Below are positions 25,201 through 36,767 of a DNA stretch of 64,000 nt, one piece after another; within the stretch, counting starts at the first letter, position 1; each line of letters starts with the position of its first letter. The notes under the pieces are model-generated. The model ran no database searches, had not been told where the DNA came from, and worked only from the letters and a program-made list of their open reading frames with translations. Position numbers and translations under genes: made by a program. The stretch is from Paramacrobiotus metropolitanus (Eukaryota > Tardigrada > Eutardigrada > Parachela > Macrobiotidae), in NCBI RefSeq assembly GCF_019649055.1, contig NW_026570229.1:992001-1056000 (forward strand). Reading direction: 5' to 3'.

Positions 25201-26483
25201 GTAATTCGGAGCTACTGCTCAGCTTCACCCCGGCCTTCTCACCGGCCGTCGGTAGGGCGTTCCTGGTGTGGAGTGGAGTGCTGTCCGGCGTCAACGGTGT
25301 TCCATTTGCGGCCTTGCTGGGCGCGGAATTCATTATCATTGGCATTGGCGTGGTGGGTGCCTGTGGACTCCTCATTTACGTCGGTGTTCGTGCCTTCTAT
25401 AACAAATGCCGCCGATATGGCCCGACTGAACGAAGCAAAATGACCGGTTGCAGGTGAAGTACCAATTTTATTCTTTGGCATTATATTACGCAGATGCCTG
25501 CTAGTCTGGAGACTGGAATTAGAGACAGAACGTACCCGTGAACTAAATGGACCGTTTACAGTACATATTGCACAAAAATATCGCTGCTCAGTGACCACAC
25601 AAAGTCAGCGTTGTCGCAGCTGCCTGGTTGCGTGATTTACCGCATTCTGAAGCCCATGCATTTTACATTTCATGAATGTGCTGTACCATGTACCGATGTA
25701 CGTATCGGTTTGTCCATACTAATACGAGTACAACTACGAGCATCACCTGGTAAAGCTGCCCGTTTTGTGAAAAGGGCTACGAAGAAAACCTATACTGATG
25801 AATTACGACACCTTGAGTTCCAAGGGTGGTTTCGGTTAGCTGAACAGCCTGAACATCAGAAAACACCGATATGGGCGAGGTGCGTGTCTAATAAGAACGG
25901 CCTGTTTTATTTCAGGAAACAACCACAGCTGTCGAATGCGGACGCTGCGGCGGTAGAGACCGGTATTTTGGGCAGCACGTCATCAGTTCGTTCGCACCTA
26001 TCATCAAACGTGGCGGCCGATGGAACTCGTGTCAGAACTGCCCATTATCGTTCCCTGGGGAACATCGTCGACAACCAAGAATTCGCGAAAGCAACGGACA
26101 ATCACGGTGTGCAAGTGTCTATCGAACGCACAATCAACGCACCGATGCCGAAAGACGCAGAAATCTCTTGCATGTGTGTTGTATGGGGCTATAGGAATTT
26201 ACTTCCGCTGGTAGCCATTTACCCTTTACTCTGCGGCCGCTTCCTGCCGTATCCCCTGGTGGGGCTGTTCCTGCCCGAACGCCTGCAGCTACCCGGTCTC
26301 CTGTTGCTGCTGACGGCGTACAGTATCTGGATGTACCGCAAGTTGGTGGGGTGTGTATGGCTGATGTGGTGTGGTGGAGAATCCGGAAAAAAGGAAAGGA
26401 AAGACCCTCGCGCTGGTGGAAACAGCAGCATGCGTCAACCCAGCCCAAAGGCCCAGGAAGAGTCTCTCCTGAAAATAGTTTAG
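22279..26483 (+). pseudogene. Tandem family copy (subfamily II) with frameshift and damaged exon 3
   Basis: Exons lie at 22279-22488, 23748-24318, 24553-24788, 25125-25453 and 25916-26483 with the family's splice sites. Exons 1, 4 and 5 read through normally. Exon 2 is 571 bases where the phase needs 572: one T is missing in the CCGCT(T)GCTTCGACC region near 23849, so the frame breaks after about 34 codons. Exon 3 lacks about 80 bases after its first few codons and its frame does not match the family. Apart from a sequencing error at one site, two independent lesions argue for a pseudogene. The last exon is open back to 25611 through the preceding intron, which is probably chance. Confidence 0.75.
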
Positions 26484-28158
26484 TTGGTTTCCGACTGTCC
26501 AGCTTCCATTAGGTTACCGGCACCGGGCACGATGATTACTGAAGATTTTACTTCTTTGGTGTGTAGCCTGTATCAGTGAAGTTTTTCGTCCACTTCTGGC
26601 ATACAGATGCGGTGTTTATCAACGAATTCCTTCGGCGATTCCTAGCATACTATATACTGTAAGTAAATCTGTTAAGCAGGAAGATACATAACTAAGAAGA
26701 ACACAAAACCTTTTCTTGGGTTTTGGCCGCGATTTCCATTCATTCAAATACGTTAGATAATTCAATCTGTTGGGCGAGTTTGTACCCATTACATTACTGT
26801 ATTTGAAGCATCCTTGCCTAAATTGTTTCCACCATGTCCCTCTTCCCTAAGGTACTTGGACTGTGCAGCGTACACTGTACGCATAATGCCATGTATTTTG
26901 GTCTGCTCAGTTTCTTTTGGAGCTTCGCGGTGGGCTATGTTCCTACAGTACAAGTATTTTGTTGTTGCTGTTATTATTAGTTGTTATTTTGTTGTTGTAT
27001 CAGCTTAACCTATCAGCTTAATGTATCAGCTTAATGTATCAGATTAATGTATCAGCTTAATGCATCAGCTTAACGTATCAGCTTATTTTGCTGTTGTTGT
27101 TATTATTATTATTTGTTGTTTTTGTTATTTTGTTGTTGTATCAGCGTAACGTCTATAACAATCAGAAAGAGGCCCGAAGGTCGGGGTCACCCTATCATAA
27201 AAAGTCTTTTGTATGAATATTCCGCACATTCCGCTGGGAAACATAAAAACAAGCAATTTCTCAGATACAGAACAAGACACCCAATATATTGCTGTACGAA
27301 GACGTTCGAGGGCAAAATTTGACATCGCAAAATGTTGTCAGCATCACCCTGAATATGTCGACCTCCACTGCATCAGAAGATACTGCAGTGTTGACCTCCT
27401 CCAAAATTGTTTTGAATAATTTAAATTAATGCTGTTTTTTACCTCTCGCCTCCATGTCACAATTTTCTGATCTGGTTTTGGATATTACTGTTCATTACTG
27501 CCATAACTACTTGGATATTGTTCTCATAATAAACCGTGCGCAATAGGACTCTTTGACTTCCGGTTCCGTTGCGGAAATCAATGGTAGCCGCCGTCTTCAG
27601 GCGGATATGCTGACTACTGCATAGCGCCATTCAGCAGTGCTGACACTCCCTGGACCGTCCCTGAAAACGATTATATGAGCACTGTATTTTACACGAAAAC
27701 ATCTGTAATCAAACGGGCAAAAATACATGTAGGTACTATATCAGATCTGCTTGCGGCTTGCTTGCGACCCCGTGACCGGGTAGGGGACAGGTCCATAACA
27801 ATAAAGGTTCACCTGCAGCAGGGATATCCAATCGTAACCCGCGCTGGCCACCTGCCGACGACATCTGCTGCACTCAACAACGCAGTGCCGGCTAGTACTG
27901 GTAGTGCCTAGTGGTTGCCGATTTCTGGACTTCGTTTTTTTATGAAATCGTTTTCCTCTTTATTAAAAATCGAAGCCAAGTGGCCACCTCGGAAACGACT
28001 GCAAAAGTCTTCCGTCTCTCCCATGTAGTCTTCTGATTCAGTTCTGAATGGGATCGGATCGGTGCTCAAATATGCTTGAATAAACATTAACCTGGTTCAA
28101 CATTTAGCAGTTTTTTTTTTGCTGCCAAGACAAATGCGGCGGTTTGGTTAGCAATACT
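26484..28158. other. 3' flank, simple repeats, unassigned sequence
   Basis: The start is paralogous 3' flank; the 26806-26940 stretch resembles 37075-37200 downstream of another copy. It is followed by a 12 bp satellite (26998-27086) and a TTGTTG/TTATTA-rich tract to about 27140. Around 27550 a CTTCCGG...GCCGCC block like those in intron 1 recurs. A GC-richer part (27740-27910) has no convincing coding pattern. Confidence 0.35.
26998..27086. repeat. 12 bp tandem repeat (TATCAGCTTAAT)
   Basis: About seven tandem copies of TATCAGCTTAAT with single-base variants (TATCAGATTAAT, CATCAGCTTAAC), embedded in TTG/TTA-rich simple sequence. Confidence 0.85.
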
Positions 28159-28651
28159 TTATAGCAGTTCTTGTCTTCTTGATGTTTTCCAGGACGATGG
28201 GCAGCCAGTAGGCACAGGAGTACTAGCAAAGGTCGGATGTGGCTCGTGCCAATTACTCGTGTTTGGTTTGGAGGCGCAGAGCCACGTACCAGTCGCCCGG
28301 GTATTGTGGTCGCTGAATGCACCGTGCACGGATCCTCCGTCAGAGCTTTGTGAATGCTTAGGTTGTCCTACCGCCCAGTTTCTGCTCTCGACCGGCGTTT
28401 CGTCTATGAAATAGGCTTCCCATGTATCTTCCACTTCAATTAGACCGAACCAGTAATCCATTCCCAGGCTAGCCAGTAGCCACTATGGCGTTGAGGTAAT
28501 TCTGCTCGTTGGCACTCGCCACACTGGCTAGTGTCGTTCCTGGGAAATTGGTTTGACAAAATTCATTGGCTTTGGTGAAGCTTATAATAACTGCAAACCA
28601 TCGATGAACACAGATTTGCGCTGTAGATCTAATAATTTGCTGGGCAGCCAC
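28159..28651 (-). pseudogene. C-type lectin-like domain, frameshifted fragment
   Basis: Reading leftward from 28651, one frame gives the first half of a C-type lectin fold (Ser-Phe-Thr-Lys-Ala-Asn-Glu-Phe-Cys ... Thr-Thr-Leu-Ala-Ser-Val). It stops at 28469-28471. The adjoining frame gives the second half (Tyr-Trp-Phe-Gly-Leu ... Asn-Trp-Ala-Val-Gly-Gln-Pro ... Gly-Thr-Trp-Leu-Cys). At the join the bases read ACTGGC-TAGC-CTGGGA; removing four bases would reunite the frames and remove the stop, so a 4 bp insertion is inferred. The N-terminus is cut off near 28651, where the array promoter module begins, and the C-terminal Cys pattern is poor. Confidence 0.65.
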
Positions 28652-29124
28652 GTTTACCTCAAAATCGCTATGACCCGCTGAATCATGCCGATTTTAAGGT
28701 GCGGTTAGCTGTTTTCTAGTGCTTTGATACTTCTACACAAAGCGACGTCCGATCCCCAAATTCAAGGTCTGTTATCAGCATTTGCCTTACTGAGAAGCGA
28801 TCAAATGGACTTGGCGCCTGCGCAAGCAGATTACGTACTATACTCGTATGAGCACATAATTATTATGCTGGTCGGTGGCCCCCGCAGCCAACGGCTAACG
28901 GCAGCGCTGTGCAGTGTGCATGATGATATCATCTGACAACACACTGCTTGCGTCTTTACTCTCTGCTGCTGACCGCTTTACTCTCTGCTGCTGACTTGTG
29001 AGTCATAGCTTGTCGTCGCTTTGTAGTTGCTGCGGGCAGGGAATGGTGTTACAGTTTAAACTCGTTTTATATTGGCTTGCACCGTTTTGCAGTTGCTTAA
29101 TGTAGAAAATTTAGTTTTGTTAAA
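28652..29124 (+). promoter_or_regulatory. Upstream module of family copy at 29 kb
   Basis: This module is homologous to 21760-22278. It contains a diverged hairpin (about 28646-28705), TTATCAGCATTTGCCTTACTGAG, GGCGCCTGCGCAAGCAGATTACG and GCTGCGGGCAGGGAATGGTG before the ATG at 29125. The left end abuts the truncated lectin fragment. Confidence 0.5.
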
Positions 29125-29743
29125 ATGGGGATTAGGAAGTTTTTAACGTATTTGTTGGACAAGAAACGGTATTCGTCTTATCCAGAAATTTTAGGGGAAT
29201 CCGCTTTGGTGCTGTGGTTTGTGTGCCAGATTTGCTTGAAGTTTGGACAGCGGGTTCTTCCAGAATGGCGAACCATTCGATTGGACCCGGACAGAAAGAA
29301 TTCTTTCGATTCCCTGCTCGAACTGTCTGGATTGGTAAGTCTCGCTTGCACACGATGTCACGCTCTCATTTGCAAACTTATATAAAAATCGTAATAATGA
29401 TTATTGAAGTTCATATGAAAATTGAATAGTCTCGTACTTCATTTGTTACGCTATACTGCGAAAAGCCTTGGAGTGGCAATATACTGTAGCTACTAGCTAT
29501 GTAGTACTTAATTAGTGGTACAAAACCAACCAAATAACCAATTACTTATACGACAATGGTGTTCTACCTAGAAGAAATATTTAACTGCAGACTGAATTTG
29601 CGGACCAGCCGCTGCATCCGAGTTTTTTTATCTGTTGAATATTTTATTCGTACTGGTATTAGGCTACTGTTATTTTACCGTATTTTTTGCGTAAATCAAA
29701 CTTTTGTTGTTGTTGTTAAAGTAAATTTATTGTTATTACTTAC

Positions 29744-29944
29744 ATCCGTAACTTCGTATACACGATTGCCGATGCCCGCGATGATCGGGCGAACCGCTGG
29801 GCCGATTTCAACGCGGCCAAGTGCGTTAGAACAGTCGAAACGGCGCGAAGGTTCATAGGCTACTGCGGAATCGATGCGCCCCAAAGGGAGGCACGAACCC
29901 CAGAGAACAAGCTGCTGCCATGGGCCTCCATATACGAACGTATG
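29744..29944 (-). CDS. Orphan GC-rich exon inside intron 1, unknown protein
   Basis: On the minus strand, exactly 67 open codons lie between an acceptor (CCGCATTAG, AG at 29946-29945) and a consensus donor (GAT|GTAAGT at 29743). They are clearly GC-richer than the surrounding intron. The peptide begins His-Thr-Phe-Val-Tyr-Gly-Gly-Pro-Trp and ends Ile-Gly-Asn-Arg-Val-Tyr-Glu-Val-Thr-Asp. I do not recognise a family. It could be an exon of an antisense gene or a captured gene fragment; no partner exon was identified. Confidence 0.35.
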
Positions 29945-30069
29945 CTAATGCGGAGCTACAGAGGCAGACCGCGCCCTTCGGCATCGCTTCGCTAACAACT
30001 CATGAAATACTGTAAAAAACGAAAGAAAATGAAAATAATCAACCTGATTATTAATGTAATCCGTGTTTT

Positions 30070-30255
30070 TCTTAGGTTTCTTAGGTTTTCCTAGATTTTT
30101 TAGATTTTCTCAGATTTATTATTTTCAGATTCTGAGGTTTCTTAGGATTTGTAGCTTTCTTAGGTTTCTTTGGCTTCTTAAATTTTCTCCGATTTATTAT
30201 TTTCAGATTCTCAGGTTTCTTAGGTTTTCACAGTTTATTATATTTTCAGTTTTCT
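30070..30255. repeat. GGTTTCTTA-type degenerate tandem repeat
   Basis: The region has repeats of (C/A)TTAGGTTT(C/T)TTAGG and CAGATTTATTATTTTCAGATTCT. The short unit is the reverse complement of the CCTAAGAAA repeat at 56120-56330, so the two arrays are related. Confidence 0.7.
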
Positions 30256-33013
30256 TTAGCGGTCGGAATAAACCTACGTCGAAATGAGTGTACGCCACGA
30301 AATTTTTTTTTTGTGGATATAAGTTCCGTAAACTGGTTGTTGTATATATTATCCGCTCAGGATAGCTTAGCACTGCTCAATCAAGCAGAGCAAATGAAGT
30401 CGTACGATTGTTAATCACAAACTATGTAGCTGTACTGGTGGACATCCTTTTTCCTAATTTTAAATGGTTTGGTACTCTCCGCGCATTCTTGCGTGTTATT
30501 CCGGACCAAGCACAGCACAACCCACTGCAGAGTGCAGACCATTAATTCGCATGACAGCCAAACCTTCCGGCAGCTTCCGGTGCGCAAAAACCGGCAACCG
30601 CCTCGGTAGGAAAGCTTGGCGCATTGCCTGCAGACTTACCTAACAACTAGTAACAAGTAACAGGCTAAAACAAAATAAGAAGTACTAGTACCGAACCTGG
30701 TGCTCCGGGACATGATATACCAGAGCGAAGCGCCCGATCTAATTGAGTTTATGCGTGGCCAAGGATTTACAGATACTATAGCTGTAGTAAGTTCTTACTT
30801 ATAGTAAGTACTTGGCGTGGCCCATTCGAGCAAGATGCTCGCACAGTCGTACAGACGCATATAAAAACGTACTATGCATATTTAATATTACCAATGAAAT
30901 ATAATCCACACTGATACTCGTACCTTGTGCTTACGGGCTTATTAGTTTTTTTATGCTAAAAATCTATATAGACTGTTTCTGTAGCTGGAATAATACGCGC
31001 ACTATAAGCGGTCGGTACAGGCCGGACAAAGTGAACAGAAAAGCTTGCAATTTTGTATAATACTTCGCTTATTGCTTGTAAATTAATTATTATGCTTACT
31101 ATTCACGCGGCAAACACTTTTTCCCCGTAAATCAACTTATTGGCTGAATTGTGTGAATGGGTGCATTAAACCATGTGAATCTCAAAACCTGTCACGTCAT
31201 AATCGTTTGTTGTTACAATCTTTTGCAGCATGTTGACGCATGCTTCTGGGATGACGCCATGTCGGGATGGACAAAGCCGCAGCCATATACCGTTGCCCGT
31301 TTGATATCAAACAGCTCGGTTTGGGTCCTTCCTCCTGCTTCGACCAGAATCCTGGGCTACGTGGTCACCCTCGTGTGCATCATGCTTGCGGCTATCCTAG
31401 CCGTTTCGTTAGTTTTCCTGATGGCCGTTAATCGCCACTGGACGCGTCCCGTATCGACGGACCAACTTCCTTACTGCCGAAAATTAGCTGTGCAGCTCAA
31501 GAAGCGCATTCGGTGTGCCGCTAACATTCATCTGCCCGATAGCATGGTGATCCTGCTGCATACGGTGATCGGCATAGCGAGTTTCATCGTCTACTATCAT
31601 AGCTGGATGATCGTCAACGCTCTGATGGTGCTTTTGGCGTGGCTGTCTGTTATACTGGCCATAAATGTATTTGGCCCTTCCACGGTATTCCCTGCCTGTG
31701 TCGTCTTTGTTGCCATACTGACCGTTTATTGCACCGGCAGGATTTGGGGATTGTGGATGAATGACACCTATGCAGCACTTATTAAAAAGGAAATCAGGTA
31801 GAAGATTTGTTGCCGAACACCAGCGGCATAGTATACATAATGTTTTACATTTGTTCAACATAAATTCGATACCTGTACAACATTTTCTGTTATGATAGCT
31901 TTACAGCTATAAAGATGAACTACAAACAGTATTAGTATCCAAGATAATTTTGCAGTTTCATCAAGAAAAATAACACTGTGTGTTGAAAATACTCACCTCC
32001 CGCTATTTGAATAACCTACAGGAAACTAACTGCTGCAAAGTCAACCGATAAACCTTTACCAATCGATGCTCTACTGGAAAAGAAATTTACGAACAGCAGC
32101 AGAAAACCAGGGCGAGGGCGTTGGGAAAGTGCAGCTTGCTGTATGATAGCCTTCTGCATGGGATGCATTGTCGTCTACTACAACGTCTGGCCAATTTCCC
32201 TCCGCCAGTCAATGGTTAAGCAACACCGGGAGTAGCAACACCGGAACTGGAAGTAACAGCACTGGGAGCAGCAGCACCGGAAGTGGCAACTGGTCGTATT
32301 GGCGCGTTGTTGCTACAACGGGGAACTGCACTAAACCCGGAACAGTACGTGCTCGGTGCTGACGTTTTTGAAACCAGTAATGAGTCTGTATTACGCTAGG
32401 TGAAGAGTTTGACTCTTGGATTGATCAATAGTATAAAACAACCGATTTCGGCTTTACCAAAAAATATTTAATAATACTATAATTAACGGTTTTCGAAATT
32501 TCTCTGACTTTCTCTGCATCTGTGCTCTTACGAATAGTTTATTTCAAATGCCTTCGAATAACTGAAACTACGATCTTTAAAACCTGAATTGAACTTCAGA
32601 GGTTTAGTCACCATGAAAACTTTGGATAGCATTTTTGCGATGATGTAGCGTAGGGAGAAAAATAACAACGGATGAGTTTTACAGCGTTTCGGCCAGAAAA
32701 TCGCGATGCTGTCTTACTGGGTAGATCTGCAATCGGAAGAACTGCGAGCGAACACTAGCGGCAATTCCAAACTGCTGGCCAGCTCCACCCCGTCCTTCTC
32801 ACCGGCCGTCAGCTGGGCGTTCTTGGTGTGGTGTGGAGTGCTGTCCGGCGTCAGTGGTATACCGTTTTTGATCCTGCAATACGCGGAATATATTATCATT
32901 GGCTTAGCCGTCTTAGTCTTATGTGTAGCGCTGTTGCATTGGGGTGTCCGTGCCTGCTGCAAAAAATTCCGTCGATCTGTCTCAGCTGAGCGAAGCAGGA
33001 AGACTGGCTACAA

Positions 33014-35622
33014 GTGAGGTATTTATCTATGACATTAACTGTGTTACATCGACATACCCTCGTGAAAATAAAAGTTACTAAAAACATCCAGTTACCAAAA
33101 GAAGTACTTGTAAAGTTACGCTAAACTTACAAAAAAGTTTTCATGACAGCCGATTATAACTTGGACCTTTCACATAACTTACGGAATACTTCAAGTTGGT
33201 CAAAAGTTACTTACTCGTATTACAGCACTGACGCACAGTCACGCACTGTTTGAAAATTTATTTTTTGTAATCTTAAGCATAATAAGCAGTCACCAATGGA
33301 CGTAAGTTGCTACTTTATACAGCGCAACTGCACAAAAACATTTTATGCGATGTAGTTTTAAAATATTAAAATAATAAACATATGATTAATCTTTTAGTTA
33401 GTAATTGCATATGTACATATGTATACAATACATATTTCACTTCAGTTTATGTTTCTGTGGTTCATACAGATAATAAACAATGAATTAAGTAATTCGGTGG
33501 CGTCGTAAAACAAAATAACCAATGTGGCTTTTAATTACTAGCAAACTAGTAAATAAATAAGACTCCGTACTGCAATAAAATTTTATTGAAACACATTACA
33601 AAAAAATAAAGCAATCATTTTGTGGCAGTATACGAAGCAGCTATGTGAAAGGTATGCATGTTACCCCACGAGGTGGCAGCCGCAATAAGAACGCACGGTC
33701 GAGCACGTAAACATAGCTCAGCTCGCTAATAACGCAGTCGAGCCGTTGAAATTCAACACACTTGTGACTTGTAGGAAATTATGAATCAGTTTGTTTCACT
33801 TTTTAGTTTATTTTATTACACTTTGCTTTGATGTTAAGGGTTTAACAGAAAATGATAAGGTCTGATACCAGACGTGATTTGTAGCTTTCTGTATGGAATT
33901 TTGAAACATTGAGTCAGAAAGCAGTACCAGGTGTAGACTGCTTCTTCACGGGTCTACGAGCAGAATCGCCGTTGAGAGCGTCTCTGCTGAATGACGAACC
34001 TGCAGCTGGGTTGTTGGACGAACCTGCCTTGATTCTCAGTCATTCTTTCTGTTACAACAGGTATGATGACTGGTTTTAAAACGTTATATAAACGTAGCCA
34101 TATGATTTTGGAGTCGACTTCGTTCTAGTAAGCGTAGAAGAATTGAAAATTTAAATTTTTTGTCTTTGTTTTACGCTGGACGGAGTCGATTCTCTCAAAT
34201 TTGCTCACATCCATATGAAGATCCCTTCACACGTTATAGTTTTAAAAATTTACGCTTCTACTTGTCAGTCTTAAAGGCAGTCAAGCTAATTTTGTTGTAT
34301 TTCGTCACAGGTTCTTCGGTTATTTTTGGAGTCGACTCCATGGAACGATCTCTTCCCCTTCGTTAAGCATGAATTACTGGCACCTTCGCTGCGAACGCAC
34401 ACGAGCGTACACTGGGCCTTTGGATGGAGGTGTGAAGCACACTGCCAGTCTCAGCAAAGGTGAGCTCCACAAACTGGATTCAGACGTTAGTAATTTGAGT
34501 AAGTTGGTGTGGAGTTAATTGTTAAGTTACTTAAGTAACTGAGTTTGTGTACGTGCAGACCACAATTTTTAATTTGTGGTAAATGTTTTCCCGTTCCTTA
34601 GGAAACTAACGGATTTCATTGCCCATTTGATGGACTGGAGTCGACTCCGGAACCGACACAGACTTTTTGTGGTTTAATTTCTGGCTTTTGCATTATATTC
34701 TTCCTATTTAAATTTCTGTATTTTAAAACAGCAAGTGCAGCACTCAGACGATAGTTTGATGTTTATTTGTGGGTTTTTTTCTGTAATTTCAGTGTTATTT
34801 TTTGTGCGTTGAATAGAAGTATGTGCAAAATTACGAGTAATGTGCGGCAAAAGTTGCAATAAAGCTTCTGACAACGATAAAGCAAAAGTTCTGAATACAG
34901 TGCAATAAAACTTCTAAAAACGACTGCCAAATTAAGTTGGGAATTATAAGTTCTACACTAACTTTTACAGCACAAAAAGGTATAGCCGCTGTTCAAAGAT
35001 TGTTACAAAAAAACATAAATTTTCACGGGGGATAGCCCCGTCCGGAAGAGAGACCGAATGTACCCCCAACTCCCAAGTAAAACTGCAACCTGTGTACAGT
35101 AATGCAAATAATACAGATCATGAGTTTTCCACTCAAACTTACTGTATTGAGTGTGCAGTGCAGGCCTGTGTGGTTAAATGCACGCTGCACAGCTTGCACA
35201 GGCACTTGCTGTACAACCGCTGCGCACTGATTTTAAATCTGGATGGGATGTATGGGAATGCTCGAAGCTCCTTTTTCTCTTTCCGAACGGGCTTGTGGTC
35301 ATGATTTTCACACAAATATGTGTGACTAAAAAAAAACGTCTTGAGTTTCGTGTACGGTTTGGCCTGGTATTTATTCAGTTCAGTTTCCTCTTGTATTGCA
35401 CAATGTACCGGGATTTTTCCATCAGGTTTGTTTTTCGGTTTCCACCAAGGTTCTTTTCCATTTAAGCGCTCATTATTATTGTTTATTGTACGGCAGGCAG
35501 GTAACCCATTAAAAGGCTAGGATCGAGTTCTAGCCTGGGAATTTAAACCTGGCTAAATAACAGGAATCATGAAATTAGAGCAAAAGCCACAAAACAAGAG
35601 AAGTACTAAGAAAAGAAAGGCA
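33014..35622. other. Expanded intron 4 of the 29 kb copy
   Basis: AT-rich sequence with no supported gene. It holds two exact copies of the palindrome GGAGTCGACTCC (34328, 34637) and two near copies (34110, about 34180). A stretch at about 35497-35560 (CGGCAGGCAGGTAACCCATTAA ... TTTAAACCTGGCT) recurs at about 46996-47060. Confidence 0.4.
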
Positions 35623-35991
35623 TCAATTAATAGTAACATGCTTCAGTGCATTACGAAAAACAGCAAGCGAGCTGCTCTTAAGAATGTCGCTTCCGGCCTC
35701 GGTTAGCTGGCTCATAACGTTGTTCAGCCTCCACGCCAACGTGGACTTCCCCGTCCTTGTCCTTCCCTGTCCTTCGATGAAGGTCCTGTTTCCGCTTCGA
35801 AGGCTGTACGGTTTGGAATCGTGTTTTACGACGATCATTTCGGTGAGGTAACGGGGCACTTGGAACTTCTCCGGGTGCAGAATTTTGTAAAGCCAAGTTG
35901 CTTCCTGGTGTTTCCATCGCTTAAACAGTGGCGTTATCTCGTATTGCTTCATTAGGTCGGTGGTGGACACTTCGGCATAGTTGGCAATAGC
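35623..35991 (-). mobile_element. LINE-type retrotransposon 3' fragment (second family)
   Basis: A minus-strand frame of about 122 codons ends at 35623. It shows the C-terminal pattern of non-LTR reverse transcriptase proteins: Pro-Tyr-Ser-Leu-Arg-Ser-Gly, then Arg-Thr-Arg-Thr-Gly-Lys-Ser, then an Asn (usual WN-LP position) and Phe-Arg-Asn-Ala-Leu-Lys near the end. It is unlike the tails at 9.2 and 36.3 kb, so it comes from another family. It is truncated on its 5' side in intron 4 of the broken copy. Confidence 0.55.
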
Positions 35992-36310
35992 TCAAGTTTC
36001 ACATTTAAGAAGAAGGATCTGTTTTGTTATTCCAGGAAAAAATCGCAGCTGTTAAAGGAGGACCTTGCGCAGGAGACTGGTATTCTGAACAGGGAGGCCT
36101 CAGCTCGTATCCCGGGGTCGTCTAGCGTGACGGCAGACGGTACTCATATCTGCATTGCCCCATTCGACAATTTGCAAGGGGACATCACTGACAACCGAGA
36201 ATTTCCGAAAGCAAAGGAATGTCATGGTGCGCACTTGTCTATCGAATGCACATCCAGGGCACCTACAACGGATGACGTAGAGTCCACAATACCCGACTGC
36301 TTGTGTCACT

Positions 36311-36492
36311 TCTGTTTTTTTTAAACAATATCAAGATCTAATTACGGTCGAACGAAACAACATTCTCGACGGTCCCCATTACTGAAGCAGCATTACCACG
36401 TTGAATTGCTAAAGAGATGTTCTGTTTCAAAAACTCCAGAGTCTGGAGTCCAGACTACGAATCTCGCCGGTTTGTAGCAAAATGAGTCTATA
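36311..36492 (-). mobile_element. LINE tail inserted in exon 5 of a family copy
   Basis: On the minus strand this reads Leu-Gln-Thr-Gly-Glu-Ile-Arg-Ser, a frame break, then Glu-Phe-Leu-Lys-Gln ... Gln-Arg-Gly-Asn-Ala-Ala-Ser-Val-Met-Gly-Thr, a stop, a short untranslated part and a run of A (the T run at 36311-36318 on +). It matches the C-terminus of the element at 9238. Host exon sequence resumes at about 36493 with Leu-Val-Val-Val-Cys-Pro-Leu. About 20 host bases appear to be lost at the site. Confidence 0.7.
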
Positions 36493-36767
36493 GACAGCTA
36501 TTCGTGCTGGTCGTAGTTTGCCCCTTATTCATGGGCTGGGAGCTCCCGTATCCTCTGGTGGGACTCTTCCTGCCCGAACGCCTGCAGCTGCCCGGCTTCC
36601 TGCTGCTGCTAACGGCGTACAGCATTTGGATGTACGAGTACTGCAAGCTGGTGAAGTGTGTGCGGCTGACATGGTACGGTCGGCACTCCCGTAAAAACGC
36701 TCGCGTTGGCAGAAACTGCATGCAACGACCAAGCCCAGACGCCCGGGAGTGTACTCGTCTCTCCTGA

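Larger units (their letters stand above)
29125..36767 (+). pseudogene. Tandem family copy (subfamily II) broken by deletion and LINE insertion
   Basis: Exons lie at 29125-29334, 31229-31797, 32022-32344, 32685-33013 and 36036-36767. Exons 1, 2 and 4 are in frame with good splice sites. In exon 3 the TGGCCATTGTTTAACAAATTTCCC of the 58 kb copy is reduced to TGGCCAATTTCCC, an 11 bp loss that gives a stop within about a dozen codons. Exon 5 is interrupted at about 36311-36492 by a minus-strand LINE tail whose poly(A) end supplies a TAA. Intron 4 is unusually long (3 kb) because another LINE fragment and unassigned DNA lie in it. A 6 bp insertion (GAGTAC) is also present in the last helix. Confidence 0.8.

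Noticed and set aside
25611-25915. Long open frame running into exon 5 of the 22 kb copy
   Set aside because: It translates intron sequence with no paralogue similarity; the family acceptor at 25915 explains the exon start.
26998-27086. 12 bp tandem repeat as a CRISPR-like array
   Set aside because: Units are contiguous without spacers and the host is an animal.
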